Shown: positions 1 to 8,058 of the stretch, piece by piece
Position numbering within the stretch: the stretch's first letter is position 1
How the letters are laid out: the number at the start of each line of letters is the position of its first letter
From: an uncultured Phycisphaerales bacterium
Lineage (GTDB): Bacteria; Planctomycetota; Phycisphaerae; Sedimentisphaerales; Anaerobacaceae
Direction of reading: 5' to 3'
Assembly: GCA_937927975.1 (NCBI GenBank)
Contig: CALEZT010000215.1
Span: 1-64,000, forward strand
Length of the DNA: 64,000 bases
Translations under genes and position numbers: made by a program
The notes under the pieces: model-generated
Told to the model about the DNA's origin: nothing
Databases searched by the model: none
The model's input: only the letters and a program-made list of their open reading frames with translations

Positions 1-2
1 GC

Positions 3-335
3 GCGATGCCCGACGGCGAAGGCTGGGACCGGATCGAGTACGCGTACGACCCCGCAGGCCGCAGGATCGAGAAGAAGGTCGACGGGACCCCGCAGGTCAA
101 GTACGTCTACGACGGCGACCACATCATCGCCGAGTACAACAATGCAGGCACCTTGCTGCGAAAGTACGTCCACGGCCCGTGCGTCGATGAGGCGATCTGC
201 ATGATCGAAGCCAGCGGCGCCTACGCCGGCACGCACTACTACCACTACGACGCCCTGGGCCCCTGTGTCGCCATGACGAACTCCGCAGGCAATGTGGTCC
301 AGCTGACCAGAACGACGAGGCCGGCCATCCCTTGA
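3..335 (+). CDS. RHS/YD-repeat protein, 3' end only
   Basis: The reading frame is open to the left window edge, so this is the tail of a larger gene. The first 95 or so visible residues carry YD-type repeats (EYAYDPAGRRIEKK, VKYVYDGDHIIAEY, HYYHYDALGP), as in RHS and wall-associated repeat proteins, which are large secreted or surface proteins that often carry toxins. The normal core would continue after AGNVVQ with a YEYD-F-G motif. Here the frame runs into LTRTTRPAIP and stops. The -1 frame stays open a little further (QNDEAGHPLILPHC), so the end may be frameshifted or recombined. No toxin domain follows and no immunity gene is recognisable. The repeat-family call is solid; whether the gene is intact cannot be judged. 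Confidence 0.7.
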   Translation, partial: AMPDGEGWDRIEYAYDPAGRRIEKKVDGTPQVKYVYDGDHIIAEYNNAGTLLRKYVHGPCVDEAICMIEASGAYAGTHYYHYDALGPCVAMTNSAGNVVQLTRTTRPAIP

Positions 336-398
336 TCTTGCCCCATTGTTCCGATATTGCACCATCCCACTATTCCGATCTCCCTGCCTCTTCCCAGC

Positions 399-426
399 TT
401 GACAATCCATGGAATTGCCTTATAAT
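399..426 (+). promoter_or_regulatory. Consensus sigma70-type promoter upstream of pilT
   Basis: TTGACA at 399-404 and TATAAT at 421-426 are both exact consensus hexamers, 16 bp apart. The predicted transcription start is near 433. The next gene on this strand is the PilT-like ATPase at 692, so the transcript would have a leader of about 260 nt. Confidence 0.75.
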
Positions 427-432
427 GGACAA

Positions 433-691
433 TCGTAAAGGTTTGTTTTTGCATGCTTTATGCTGTTCCGTGTGGTGGTGGTCCGCCGGGAAACGTCGGC
501 GGCGGACGGAGTTCCGAAGGTTCGGTCGCAGTTTGTCGGACGCTTTCGCAGGTCAAGACGGCGAAGGCAAGGCCCTGATTGCAGGGGCAGGACCGCAACG
601 GCGGGTTTGAAGCCCGCTGAAGGGGGTCTGCACGTACAGAGGGCCGTCCATACGGTGACAAGGCAGTTTTGCATAGGGAGTCCGCAGGGGT
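433..691 (+). other. Long leader before pilT, rich in hairpins, no gene
   Basis: No convincing ORF lies here. Several short inverted repeats are visible, for example GCCCTG/CAGGGGC around 570-590 and GCGGG/CCCGC around 601-617. The leader could be structured and regulatory, but it does not match a riboswitch class I can recognise. A purine-rich AGGGG ends one base before the pilT ATG, and AGGGAG lies 11 bases before it. Confidence 0.35.
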
Positions 692-1825
692 ATGAGCCCG
701 GAACAACCGCTCGACGCGCATCAGGCGACGGACAAAGAGCCGCAACTGAACAAGTACTTCAAGGCCGCCATCAAGACGATGGCCAACGACATCCACCTGA
801 AGGTCGGCCAGCCTCCGAAGCTGCGAATCTTCGGCGAACTGAAGAACACCACCGGTGAGATCCTCACCGCCGAGCGGATGCAGGAGCTGGTCTTCGAGAT
901 CATGAGTCCGGCCCAGAAGGAGTTCTTCCACGCCAATGGGACGCTGGATTTCGCCCATGAAGTGGGCCGGGAGCACCGATTCCGCCTCAACGTGTTCCGC
1001 CAGAGGGGCGTGATCAGCCTGGTGGGCCGGCGGGTGAGCGCCCACGTGCCGACGTTCGAGAAGCTGAACCTGCCGCCGATTCTAGCCAAGATCGCCGAGT
1101 CGCGACAGGGTCTGGTGCTGGTCGTCGGCGCCACCGGCTGCGGCAAAACCACAACGATCGCGGCGATGCTCGATTACATCACCAAGACGCGGTCGTGCCA
1201 CATCGTGACGGTCGAGGATCCCATCGAGTACCTGTACAACGACAATAAGGCGATCGTCTCGCAGCGGGAGATCGGGATCGATGTGCCGAACTTCGAGGAC
1301 GCGCTGACCTATCTGATGCGACAGGACCCGGACGTGGTCTTCGTCGGCGAGATGCGCGACGCCAAGACGGTGACCGCGGGCATGCGGGCCGCCGAGACCG
1401 GGCACATGGTGATGGGGACGATGCACTCTTCCAACGCCTCCCAGGCGGTGCATCGATTGCTGGACCTGTTCCCGACCAATGAGCGGGAGCTGGTCCGCCA
1501 GGCGCTGGCCACTTCGATCCGCGCGATCGTCAGCCAGGTGCTGCTTCCCTCGATCCGAGAGGGTTCCGACCGCATCCCGGCGGTCGAGGTCCTGTTGGCG
1601 ACGCCTCCCGTTCGGAAACTGATCAGCGAAGGGCGTGAAGGCGATCTGCCCTCGGTGATCCGCGCCTCCCAGCGGGAAGGCATGCAGGATCTGACGGAAA
1701 ACCTCTGCAAGCTCGTGCAGGACGGCTGGATCGATCCGAAAGACGCGTACAAATATGCTCCCAACGTGGAAGAACTGAAGATGGCCCTCAAGGGCATCCG
1801 GACAACCGCCGAGGGCATTCTCTAA
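692..1825 (+). CDS. pilT: PilT-family twitching motility ATPase
   Basis: A 377-residue secretion ATPase, the usual length for PilT, which powers type IV pilus retraction at the inner membrane. After an N-terminal PAS-like domain, Walker A GATGCGKTT is near residue 146. It is followed by the Asp box (VTVEDPIEYLY) and Walker B with the GEMRD sequence (DPDVVFVGEMRD), then the His box region GHMVMGTMHSSNA. All catalytic elements look intact. The gene is 21 bp upstream of a second, degenerate secretion ATPase and presumably co-transcribed with it. A prepilin lies at 21123, but no pilM-Q genes are in the window, so the pilus assembly genes must be elsewhere. The family assignment is firm; retraction rather than another PilT-like role is inferred. 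Confidence 0.93.
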   Translation: MSPEQPLDAHQATDKEPQLNKYFKAAIKTMANDIHLKVGQPPKLRIFGELKNTTGEILTAERMQELVFEIMSPAQKEFFHANGTLDFAHEVGREHRFRLNVFRQRGVISLVGRRVSAHVPTFEKLNLPPILAKIAESRQGLVLVVGATGCGKTTTIAAMLDYITKTRSCHIVTVEDPIEYLYNDNKAIVSQREIGIDVPNFEDALTYLMRQDPDVVFVGEMRDAKTVTAGMRAAETGHMVMGTMHSSNASQAVHRLLDLFPTNERELVRQALATSIRAIVSQVLLPSIREGSDRIPAVEVLLATPPVRKLISEGREGDLPSVIRASQREGMQDLTENLCKLVQDGWIDPKDAYKYAPNVEELKMALKGIRTTAEGIL

Positions 1826-1846
1826 TCTGGCAAAGTGGAGTTCTGA

Positions 1847-3499
1847 ATGACAGGGTCGCTGCTGATGGCCGTCGAGTACGGCGGCTACATTTCGATCGTG
1901 AAACTGGTCGTGTTCCTGGCCTGCTACTTCCCCTGGCTCCTGTTGGTGAGCTGGGCGCACAAGGACGCCAAGGCGGTGGAGACCCACGTCCCGACGTGGA
2001 TCGGAATCCTCCTGGGGGCCGGCGCTCTGGCCATTCTGGTCTGGTGGCTGATCCCGCTGTTCATCGTCGGGGTGCTGGCGTACGCCCTGCTCGTGGGCGG
2101 GGCCGCGCTGGCGTACGTCAAGCACCGCAACACCCACGTGCTGGACTTCGACAAGATCCTGACGATCGACCACATCAAGAGCCTGTTCGCTCACTCGGAA
2201 AAGCTCCACGCGATGGAGAACTTCACCTTCATCACGACGAACAACAATGAAGTTCCCCCGCCGGAGCCGCGGACGCCGACGTTCTTTGGCTACCGCACCG
2301 CGTATGACGTGCTGACGGACGCCATCTGGCGGCGGACCAGCACGATCAGCTTCTCGCCCAAGGGCGACACCTACGAAGTGGTCTACAACATCGACGGCGC
2401 CGCGACGCAGCAGCCGCCGTTGCAGCGGGACCAGATGGAGTACCTGATCCACTTCTTCAAAGAGGTCTCCGGCCTCGAAACCAAGGAGAAACGCAAACCT
2501 CAGAAGGGCAAATTCCGCACCCGCCAGGTCAAAGTCATCACGGATTGGGAAGTGCAAACCGCCGGCTCGACTGCGGGCGAGCAGGTCCGCCTCAAACGCA
2601 TCACCAAGGAAAGCGCGATGCGGCTCGGCGACCTGGGCCTGACGCAGGACCAGATGGATCAATTGCAGGTCTTCAAACAGACCAAGCAGGGCCTGTTCCT
2701 CGTCACCGGGCCCAAGAAGACCGGCACCACCACGACGATGTACGCCCTGATCCGCGATCATGACGCGTTCCTGAACAACATCAACACGATCGAAAAACAA
2801 CCGACGGGCCAGTTGCTCAACGTCACCCAGACGGTCTTTTCACTCACCGACACAGGGACCTCCACCTATGCCCGCAAGCTCCAGTCGATCGTCCGCATGG
2901 GGCCCGACGTCGTCGGCGTCGGCGAGTGCGAGGACGCCGAGACCGCCAAGATCGCCAGCGCCGCCGCCAAAGACGGCAAAGTCGTCTATGTCGTCATGGA
3001 GGCCGACAGCGTGCTCCAGGCGATGGCCCGCTGGCTCAAGTTCGTCGAGGACCGAAAGCTCGTGGCCGAGACGCTCGTGGGCATCAGCAACCAGCGGATG
3101 CTCCGCAAGCTGTGCGAGACCTGCAAACAGGGTTACGCCCCCAACAAGGAACTGCTCAAGAAATTCAACCTGCCTGCGGACAAGGCCAAGGTCCTGTTCC
3201 GCCCGGGAAAAGAGGTTTTCGACAAGCGGGGCAAGCCGTCCCCGTGCCCGGACTGCCAGGGCACCGGCTTCATGGGCCGCACCGGCGTCTTCGAGATGAT
3301 CGTTCTGGACGACGAACTGAAGAAGGCCGTGCGGACGGTCAAGCAGTTGCCCGAACTCGGCGTGCAGTTCCGAAAAGCCAAAATGCTCTATATGCAGGAG
3401 CAGACGCTCCGCAAAGTCATCGCCGGCACGACAGCCATCAACGAAATGCTCCGCGTGCTGGCCTCGCCCAAGAAGGAAGGCGCCCCGGCGTCCCAGTGA
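1847..3499 (+). CDS. Membrane-anchored PilB/GspE-like ATPase with degenerate Walker motifs
   Basis: A 550-residue protein. Residues about 10-95 hold two or three hydrophobic segments (YISIVKLVVFLACYF, WIGILLGAGALAILVWW, FIVGVLAYALLVGGAAL), unusual for a cytosolic PilB/GspE. From about residue 150 it follows the GspE/PilB fold. Walker A is GPKKTGTTTT (about 288-297), with Thr replacing the invariant Lys. The Asp-box region is NTIEKQPTGQ and lacks the usual acidic pair. Walker B is GPDVVGVGECED, where families normally read DPDVILVGEIRD. The C-terminal zinc finger is preserved (CETC, then CPDCQGTGFMGRTGVFEM). GGAG lies 6 nt before the ATG. ATP hydrolysis is doubtful. It may be a scaffold or regulator for the intact PilT next door, or an asymmetric partner subunit; both are inferences. 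Confidence 0.82.
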   Translation: MTGSLLMAVEYGGYISIVKLVVFLACYFPWLLLVSWAHKDAKAVETHVPTWIGILLGAGALAILVWWLIPLFIVGVLAYALLVGGAALAYVKHRNTHVLDFDKILTIDHIKSLFAHSEKLHAMENFTFITTNNNEVPPPEPRTPTFFGYRTAYDVLTDAIWRRTSTISFSPKGDTYEVVYNIDGAATQQPPLQRDQMEYLIHFFKEVSGLETKEKRKPQKGKFRTRQVKVITDWEVQTAGSTAGEQVRLKRITKESAMRLGDLGLTQDQMDQLQVFKQTKQGLFLVTGPKKTGTTTTMYALIRDHDAFLNNINTIEKQPTGQLLNVTQTVFSLTDTGTSTYARKLQSIVRMGPDVVGVGECEDAETAKIASAAAKDGKVVYVVMEADSVLQAMARWLKFVEDRKLVAETLVGISNQRMLRKLCETCKQGYAPNKELLKKFNLPADKAKVLFRPGKEVFDKRGKPSPCPDCQGTGFMGRTGVFEMIVLDDELKKAVRTVKQLPELGVQFRKAKMLYMQEQTLRKVIAGTTAINEMLRVLASPKKEGAPASQ

Positions 3500-3623
3500 T
3501 AAGAAGATGACAATTGAAATTGGACTTCCGTGAAAAATATGGGCCGAATGGCCATTCTGCAGAAGTCCTTTTAGGATATGGATCGCCGCTCGCGGCGCAA
3601 CAGGATCAATCGGAGAACGTGTC

Positions 3624-4874
3624 ATGGTCAGTCTAGCGATGCTCGTCATCATGGCGGGATGTGCAGCATACCTGTTCCTCAAGGGCACCCTGGCCCAGGG
3701 GATCACGATGATCTTCAACGCTCTGATCGCCGGGTTCGTGGCGTTCGGGTTCTTTGAGATCCTCACTCGCTACCTGATCAAGTACTCGCCTGGCATCGCA
3801 GTGTGGGCACCCATGATCTGCTTCCTGCTGCTGTTCGTCCTGGTGTTCGCGATTCTCCAGGCCGTGAGCATGCAGATCAACAAGGAGAAAATCGACTTCG
3901 GAAAGCTGCCCGAGCAGATCGGCAGACCCGCCGCGGGCATCATTCTGGGCTACATCGTCACCGGCCACGTCCTCGTCGCAGCAGCCATGGCCCCCCTTCC
4001 GAGCCAGTATCCTTATGCACGGTTCGAAAGCCGCAATCCCAATCCCTCGAATCCGAAAAAAGCCCTGCTGAGCCCCGACGGGTTCGTAACCTCTCTGTTC
4101 GGGTCCGTCAGCGCAGGCAGCTTCAGTCCGATGGGCGAGCCCAAAAGCTTCGCCCTGCTGCACGCGGGCTTCGTCGACCAACTCCATCTGAACCGCCTCG
4201 GCGGCAAAGACACCCCCCTGATGACCGAGACCGAAGCCCTCAAAGTTCCCGCAAGAGACGGCGTGTGGGAGGCACCGGAGAACCTGCGGGACGCCGAGGG
4301 CAAACCGGTGCCCTCGCAGGCAGGCCGGAATCTCATGCTCGTCCGTGTGGAGATTCGCAAGGCCGCGTTGAAGGACGCCGGCAAGTTCACGCTTTCGCAG
4401 TTCCGGCTGGTCTGCAGTTCCAAGACTACCGCGGGCGCGATGGCCGGCAAGGGCGAAGCGGTCTATCCCGCCGGATACATCGGAGCGGGCAGCCGCCTGC
4501 AGGCCAAACCGCTGGGCGAGGTGATCTCGGTCGATGCCACCAAGGTCTCAGGCGACACGCTGACGATCGACCTGGCCTTCCACGTTCCGACGGGCCTGAC
4601 TCCGACGCTGATTGAGTTCAAGCGGAACAATATCGCGAAGGTCTCCGCGGTCGCTTCGTCCGAAGATGCCCCGCAGATGGTCCCGTTCGGATCGCCTGCC
4701 CCGCAGCCCCAGGCCGCTCCGGGTCCCGAGTCTCAGCCGCAGGCGGAAGAAGAGGTCCAGCCGGGCCAGGGCGAGCAATCCGATTCCGCGGCTCGTCCGA
4801 ATCGCCCCCGGCATCGACGCGGCCTGAGCGATGTCAGCCGCAGCGTCACAGGCGATCTGGGCGAAGAGAATTGA
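3624..4874 (+). CDS. CvpA-like membrane protein with long C-terminal domain
   Basis: 416 residues. The first 125 or so carry about four hydrophobic segments (LAMLVIMAGCAAYLFL, ITMIFNALIAGFVAFGFF, WAPMICFLLLFVLVFAIL, AGIILGYIVTGHVLVAAA), a pattern like the CvpA (colicin V production) family. The remaining 290 residues are soluble and probably outside the membrane, ending in a Pro/Gln/Glu-rich linker (about 350-385) and a basic tail. GGAG lies 8 nt before the ATG. The gene follows the pilT/pseudo-ATPase pair by 124 bp in the same direction, so a link to that apparatus is possible but unproven. The CvpA match rests on topology and is moderate. Confidence 0.6.
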   Translation: MVSLAMLVIMAGCAAYLFLKGTLAQGITMIFNALIAGFVAFGFFEILTRYLIKYSPGIAVWAPMICFLLLFVLVFAILQAVSMQINKEKIDFGKLPEQIGRPAAGIILGYIVTGHVLVAAAMAPLPSQYPYARFESRNPNPSNPKKALLSPDGFVTSLFGSVSAGSFSPMGEPKSFALLHAGFVDQLHLNRLGGKDTPLMTETEALKVPARDGVWEAPENLRDAEGKPVPSQAGRNLMLVRVEIRKAALKDAGKFTLSQFRLVCSSKTTAGAMAGKGEAVYPAGYIGAGSRLQAKPLGEVISVDATKVSGDTLTIDLAFHVPTGLTPTLIEFKRNNIAKVSAVASSEDAPQMVPFGSPAPQPQAAPGPESQPQAEEEVQPGQGEQSDSAARPNRPRHRRGLSDVSRSVTGDLGEEN

Positions 4875-4967
4875 TGCAGGTCAGACAGGTTTGATGATGT
4901 GAGATGGGTGGGCGGCCCGCCGAAGTCCCTGGGAGCATCCGCAGAGCGGCCCACATCGTGCCACGAT

Positions 4968-4994
4968 CACCGGCCTTGAGTCTGAAGGCCGGTG
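4968..4994. terminator. Terminator-like hairpin between convergent genes
   Basis: CACCGGCCTT and AAGGCCGGTG form a perfect 10-bp stem with a 7-nt loop. It sits between the convergent CvpA-like gene and the small ORF at 5011. Neither side has a clear T run, so intrinsic termination is plausible rather than shown. Confidence 0.5.
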
Positions 4995-5010
4995 AGGCAG
5001 GGGCGGTTGA

Positions 5011-5163
5011 TTACGAAGCGACGACCAGCTCTTCCTGACTCAGTTCGGCCAGGTGCTCCAGGTAGGCGTGCAACTGTTTCTCGGAGAACTTCGCCAGGAA
5101 CTCGGGCTTGGCGGTCTTGTTGATCTCCCGGATCGATTCGATCAGTTCGCTCTTATCCATCAT
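5011..5163 (-). CDS. Small charged helical protein, 50 residues
   Basis: Starting at the first of two tandem ATGs, the frame encodes 50 residues beginning MMDKSELIESIREINKTA and ending SQEELVVAS. GAGG lies 10 nt upstream of the first ATG. The composition is acidic and strongly helix-forming, with heptad-like leucines (LIESI, FLAKF, LHAYLEHLAEL), as expected of a small adaptor or regulator. I recognise no family. It is isolated, convergent with the CvpA-like gene and divergent from EF-G2. The good Shine-Dalgarno and non-random composition argue that it is real. Confidence 0.6.
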   Translation of the reverse strand: MMDKSELIESIREINKTAKPEFLAKFSEKQLHAYLEHLAELSQEELVVAS

Positions 5164-5693
5164 ATTCTACCATCCTCAAAGGCACGCCACGTTCGTTCGT
5201 AAACGACGTGAGGGTTATCGGCACCGAACGGGGGGTATCTTTAACACCCTCTTTCATCCTGCCGCAACGACCCATAACCGCACCCCCCATATGCAATAGT
5301 CCTCTTCTGGTGGGCCACTATTCGTGGGGTCGCCCCGTCGAGCTTCGGACGCCCTTTTCCGATCTGTCCCATAAAATCCGACGCGTGAATTCCGTCGCTG
5401 CGTCCAGAAAAAATGTGCAAATCGCGGCAAAATCCGGATCATTTTTCCTCGCCGCCGAACAACGACGCAAACGACGCGTGATCCGCGATCCGCGTGGAAT
5501 CCGGTCGCCCCTCGGTTCCCGCCGGGACCCGCGTCGGGTTGCCCTGAATCCCTTCCAGAGGGCTCGAAGCGTCCAGACGCGATCTCCCCCTGCTCGAAGT
5601 CGGTGGCACGCGAGGTTTCGCACCACGCAGCGCCGCTACGCCCCCCCCCGACCCGGTCCTTCGCCATTGTCCGGTAAATCGCGAAAAAAGCTC
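5164..5693. other. Intergenic stretch, no gene seen
   Basis: About 530 bp between the small ORF and the EF-G2 promoter. Open frames here are short, lack ribosome binding sites and have arginine-rich, GC-driven composition. A C-run at 5641-5649 is notable. I see no RNA gene or repeat that matches the rest of the window. Confidence 0.5.
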
Positions 5694-5723
5694 TTGAGAT
5701 TCGCAGCCACGCGGGTGTATCAT
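5694..5723 (+). promoter_or_regulatory. Probable promoter of the EF-G2 gene
   Basis: TTGAGA at 5694-5699 and TATCAT at 5718-5723 are separated by 18 bp. The predicted start near 5730 lies downstream of the first in-frame TTG codon at 5725, which supports the GTG at 5785 as the true translation start. Confidence 0.55.
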
Positions 5724-5784
5724 ATTGGGTTTCAGGATCGGTAGAACTGCTAAAAACGGTGACAACGTTGTTGGAGGTTTGACA

Positions 5785-7821
5785 GTGACGGCAACGGGCG
5801 ACATTCGGAACGTGATTCTCTTAGGGCACGGCGGCAGTGGCAAGACCTCGCTCACCGAGGCCATCCTGCACACCGCCGGCGCCATCGGCCGGTTGGGGAG
5901 CGTTGACGAGAAGACCACCGTCAGCGATTACTACGACGAGGAGAAGGAGCATCAGCACTCGATTCTGGCCTCCGTCGTTCACACGCAATTCAACGGCAAG
6001 CTGATCAACGTCATCGACGCGCCGGGAGCACCGGACTTCGTCGGACCGGCCATCGCCGCCATGCCGGCGGCCGAGACCGCGATCATCGTGATCAACGCCG
6101 CCTCGGGAATTGAAACGAACACGCGAAAGCTGTTCGCATTGGCCGCGGATCTGGGCAAGCCCCGCATGATCGTGATCAACAAGCTCGCGGCCGAGAACGT
6201 GGACCTGCCCGAGCTGATCAAGAACATCCAGGACACCTTCGGTTCCCAGTGCCGTTGCGCGAACCTGCCGGCCGCGGACAGAAAGTCCGTCATCGACTGC
6301 ATCGAGAACACCGCGGGCGACTCCCCCGTCATGAGCGTGGCCGACGCCCACACCCAGCTCATCGAGAGCGTGGTCGAGGCCGACGACGCCATGATGGAGC
6401 GATATCTGGGCGGTGAAGAGATCCCGGCGGCCGAGATCGCCGGCGTGTTCGTCAAGGCCCTGCGGATCGGCAAGCTGATTCCCATCGTCTTCACCGAGGC
6501 CCGCCAGGAGATCGGCATCAAGGAACTGCTGGGTTTGATCACCAAGTACACGCCCTCCCCCGTGGACGCCGAGCCCGCCAGGCTCGTCGACGGAGAGAAG
6601 GTGACCGAGCTGAAGGCCGATCCCGCCGGGCCGCTGGTGGGTGTGGTCGTCCGCGTCGCCTTCGACCCGCGGTCGAACATGAAGTACTCGACGATCCGCA
6701 TCTTCAGCGGAACGCTCAAGTCCGACACCAACATGATGCACAACGACGACAAGAAGGGCCTGCGGCCGGGCCATATTCTCAAGCCCCAAGGCGGCGAAGC
6801 GAAAGAGATCGACGCCGGCGTCGCGGGCGACCTCGTCACTCTGGCCAAGCTCGAAGAGCTCAAGATCGGCGACCTCATCCACGATGGCCGCGTCTCCGGC
6901 AAGTACAAGATGCCGCCCTTCCCTGAGCCGATGTTCGCGCTGGCCATGGAGCCCGCCTCCCGCGGCGACGAGCAGAAGATCGGCGGCGCCCTCGACCGGC
7001 TCCGCGAGGAAGACCCCTGCTTCAAAACGACCCGCGATGCGCAGACCAAGGAGCTCGTGGCCCAGGGCCTCGGCGATCTGCACCTGCGGATCATGATCGA
7101 GAAGATGCACAACCGCTTCAAGCTGGCGGTCAACACGAAAGAACCCAAGATTCCATACAAAGAGACGATCACAGGCAAGGCCGAGGGGCACTACCGCCAC
7201 AAGAAACAGACCGGCGGCGCCGGCCAGTTCGGCGAAGTGTACCTCAAGGTCGAGCCCGCCGAGCGCAACAGCGATCCGCCGCTGCAGTTCAGTTGGGACA
7301 TCTTCGGCGGTACGATCCCCGGGCAGTTCGAGCCCGCGGTCCTCAAGGGCATCAACGACGTCATGGTCAACGGCCCCATTGCGGGTTTCCCCATGCAGGA
7401 CGTCAAGGTCTCGATCACCGACGGCAAGTACCACCCGGTCGATTCGAAGGAAGTCGCCTTCCGAACCGCCGGCAAGGGCGCGTTCATCGACGCGGTCAAG
7501 AAGGCCAAGCCCGCCCTGCTGGAGCCGATCGTGAATATCGAAGTGACGATCCCCGCCGAGAACGTCGGCGACATCGCGGGCGACCTCTCGTCCAAGCGAG
7601 GCCGCGTCGTCGGCCAGGACATGCTGCCGGGCAACTTCATCGTCATCAAGGCCCAGGTCCCGCTGTCGGAAGTGTCGCAGTACAGCAGCCAGCTCAAGAG
7701 CGTCACCGGCGGCCGGGGCAGCTTCTCCATGACCCTGAGCCACTACGAGCCGGTCCCGCCGAACGTGCAGCAGCAGATCGTCGCCGTCTACGGCAAGAAG
7801 AAGGACGACATGGAAGAGTAG
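5785..7821 (+). CDS. EF-G2-like translational GTPase (elongation factor G paralogue)
   Basis: 678 residues from the GTG at 5785, which has GGAGG 7 nt upstream. The frame extends to a TTG at 5725, but those 20 residues overlap the promoter and are not conserved. G1 is GHGGSGKTSLTE, switch II is DAPGAPDF instead of the DTPGH of canonical EF-G, and the G4 region reads VINKLAAEN, so the aspartate of NKxD is replaced by Ala. Domains II-V are complete, including the domain IV segment HKKQTGGAGQFGEV and the final SHYEPVPPNVQQ. The Ala, together with the G1 and G3 variants, puts it in the EF-G2/'FusA-like' group rather than main EF-G. It stands alone, not in a str operon. Its ribosomal role is unsettled for this subgroup. 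Confidence 0.88.
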   Translation: MTATGDIRNVILLGHGGSGKTSLTEAILHTAGAIGRLGSVDEKTTVSDYYDEEKEHQHSILASVVHTQFNGKLINVIDAPGAPDFVGPAIAAMPAAETAIIVINAASGIETNTRKLFALAADLGKPRMIVINKLAAENVDLPELIKNIQDTFGSQCRCANLPAADRKSVIDCIENTAGDSPVMSVADAHTQLIESVVEADDAMMERYLGGEEIPAAEIAGVFVKALRIGKLIPIVFTEARQEIGIKELLGLITKYTPSPVDAEPARLVDGEKVTELKADPAGPLVGVVVRVAFDPRSNMKYSTIRIFSGTLKSDTNMMHNDDKKGLRPGHILKPQGGEAKEIDAGVAGDLVTLAKLEELKIGDLIHDGRVSGKYKMPPFPEPMFALAMEPASRGDEQKIGGALDRLREEDPCFKTTRDAQTKELVAQGLGDLHLRIMIEKMHNRFKLAVNTKEPKIPYKETITGKAEGHYRHKKQTGGAGQFGEVYLKVEPAERNSDPPLQFSWDIFGGTIPGQFEPAVLKGINDVMVNGPIAGFPMQDVKVSITDGKYHPVDSKEVAFRTAGKGAFIDAVKKAKPALLEPIVNIEVTIPAENVGDIAGDLSSKRGRVVGQDMLPGNFIVIKAQVPLSEVSQYSSQLKSVTGGRGSFSMTLSHYEPVPPNVQQQIVAVYGKKKDDMEE

Positions 7822-7845
7822 CCCTTCTCCACACAACGGTCCATC

Positions 7846-7888
7846 ACGGGCCCGGCATCCCTCCAGGATTCCGGGCCCGTTTTCGTTT
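7846..7888 (+). terminator. Rho-independent terminator after EF-G2
   Basis: ACGGGCCCGG and CCGGGCCCGT form a 10-bp stem with a 15-nt loop, followed at once by TTTTCGTTT. It begins about 25 bp after the EF-G2 stop codon. Confidence 0.85.
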
Positions 7889-8058
7889 GGCGAAGCTGGA
7901 AGCGGGAAGCCTGAGGTGTGAAGTCGGAGCGCGTCCCCCCGGGCTTTACAGGCTGCGTTTGACGCGCTATACTCCGCGTGTCTCAGGGGATGATCCGTTG
8001 CATCACGACGACGGAACACCGGGCTGGACAGGGAAAACCAGAGGTGGGAGAGCAGACC

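Noticed and set aside
332..610. 92-codon frame after the RHS gene
   Set aside because: It spans the consensus promoter and the leader and has no coding character.
433..691. Cyclic-di-GMP riboswitch ahead of pilT
   Set aside because: c-di-GMP switches often precede pilus genes, but the conserved blocks of GEMM-I or class II are not present.
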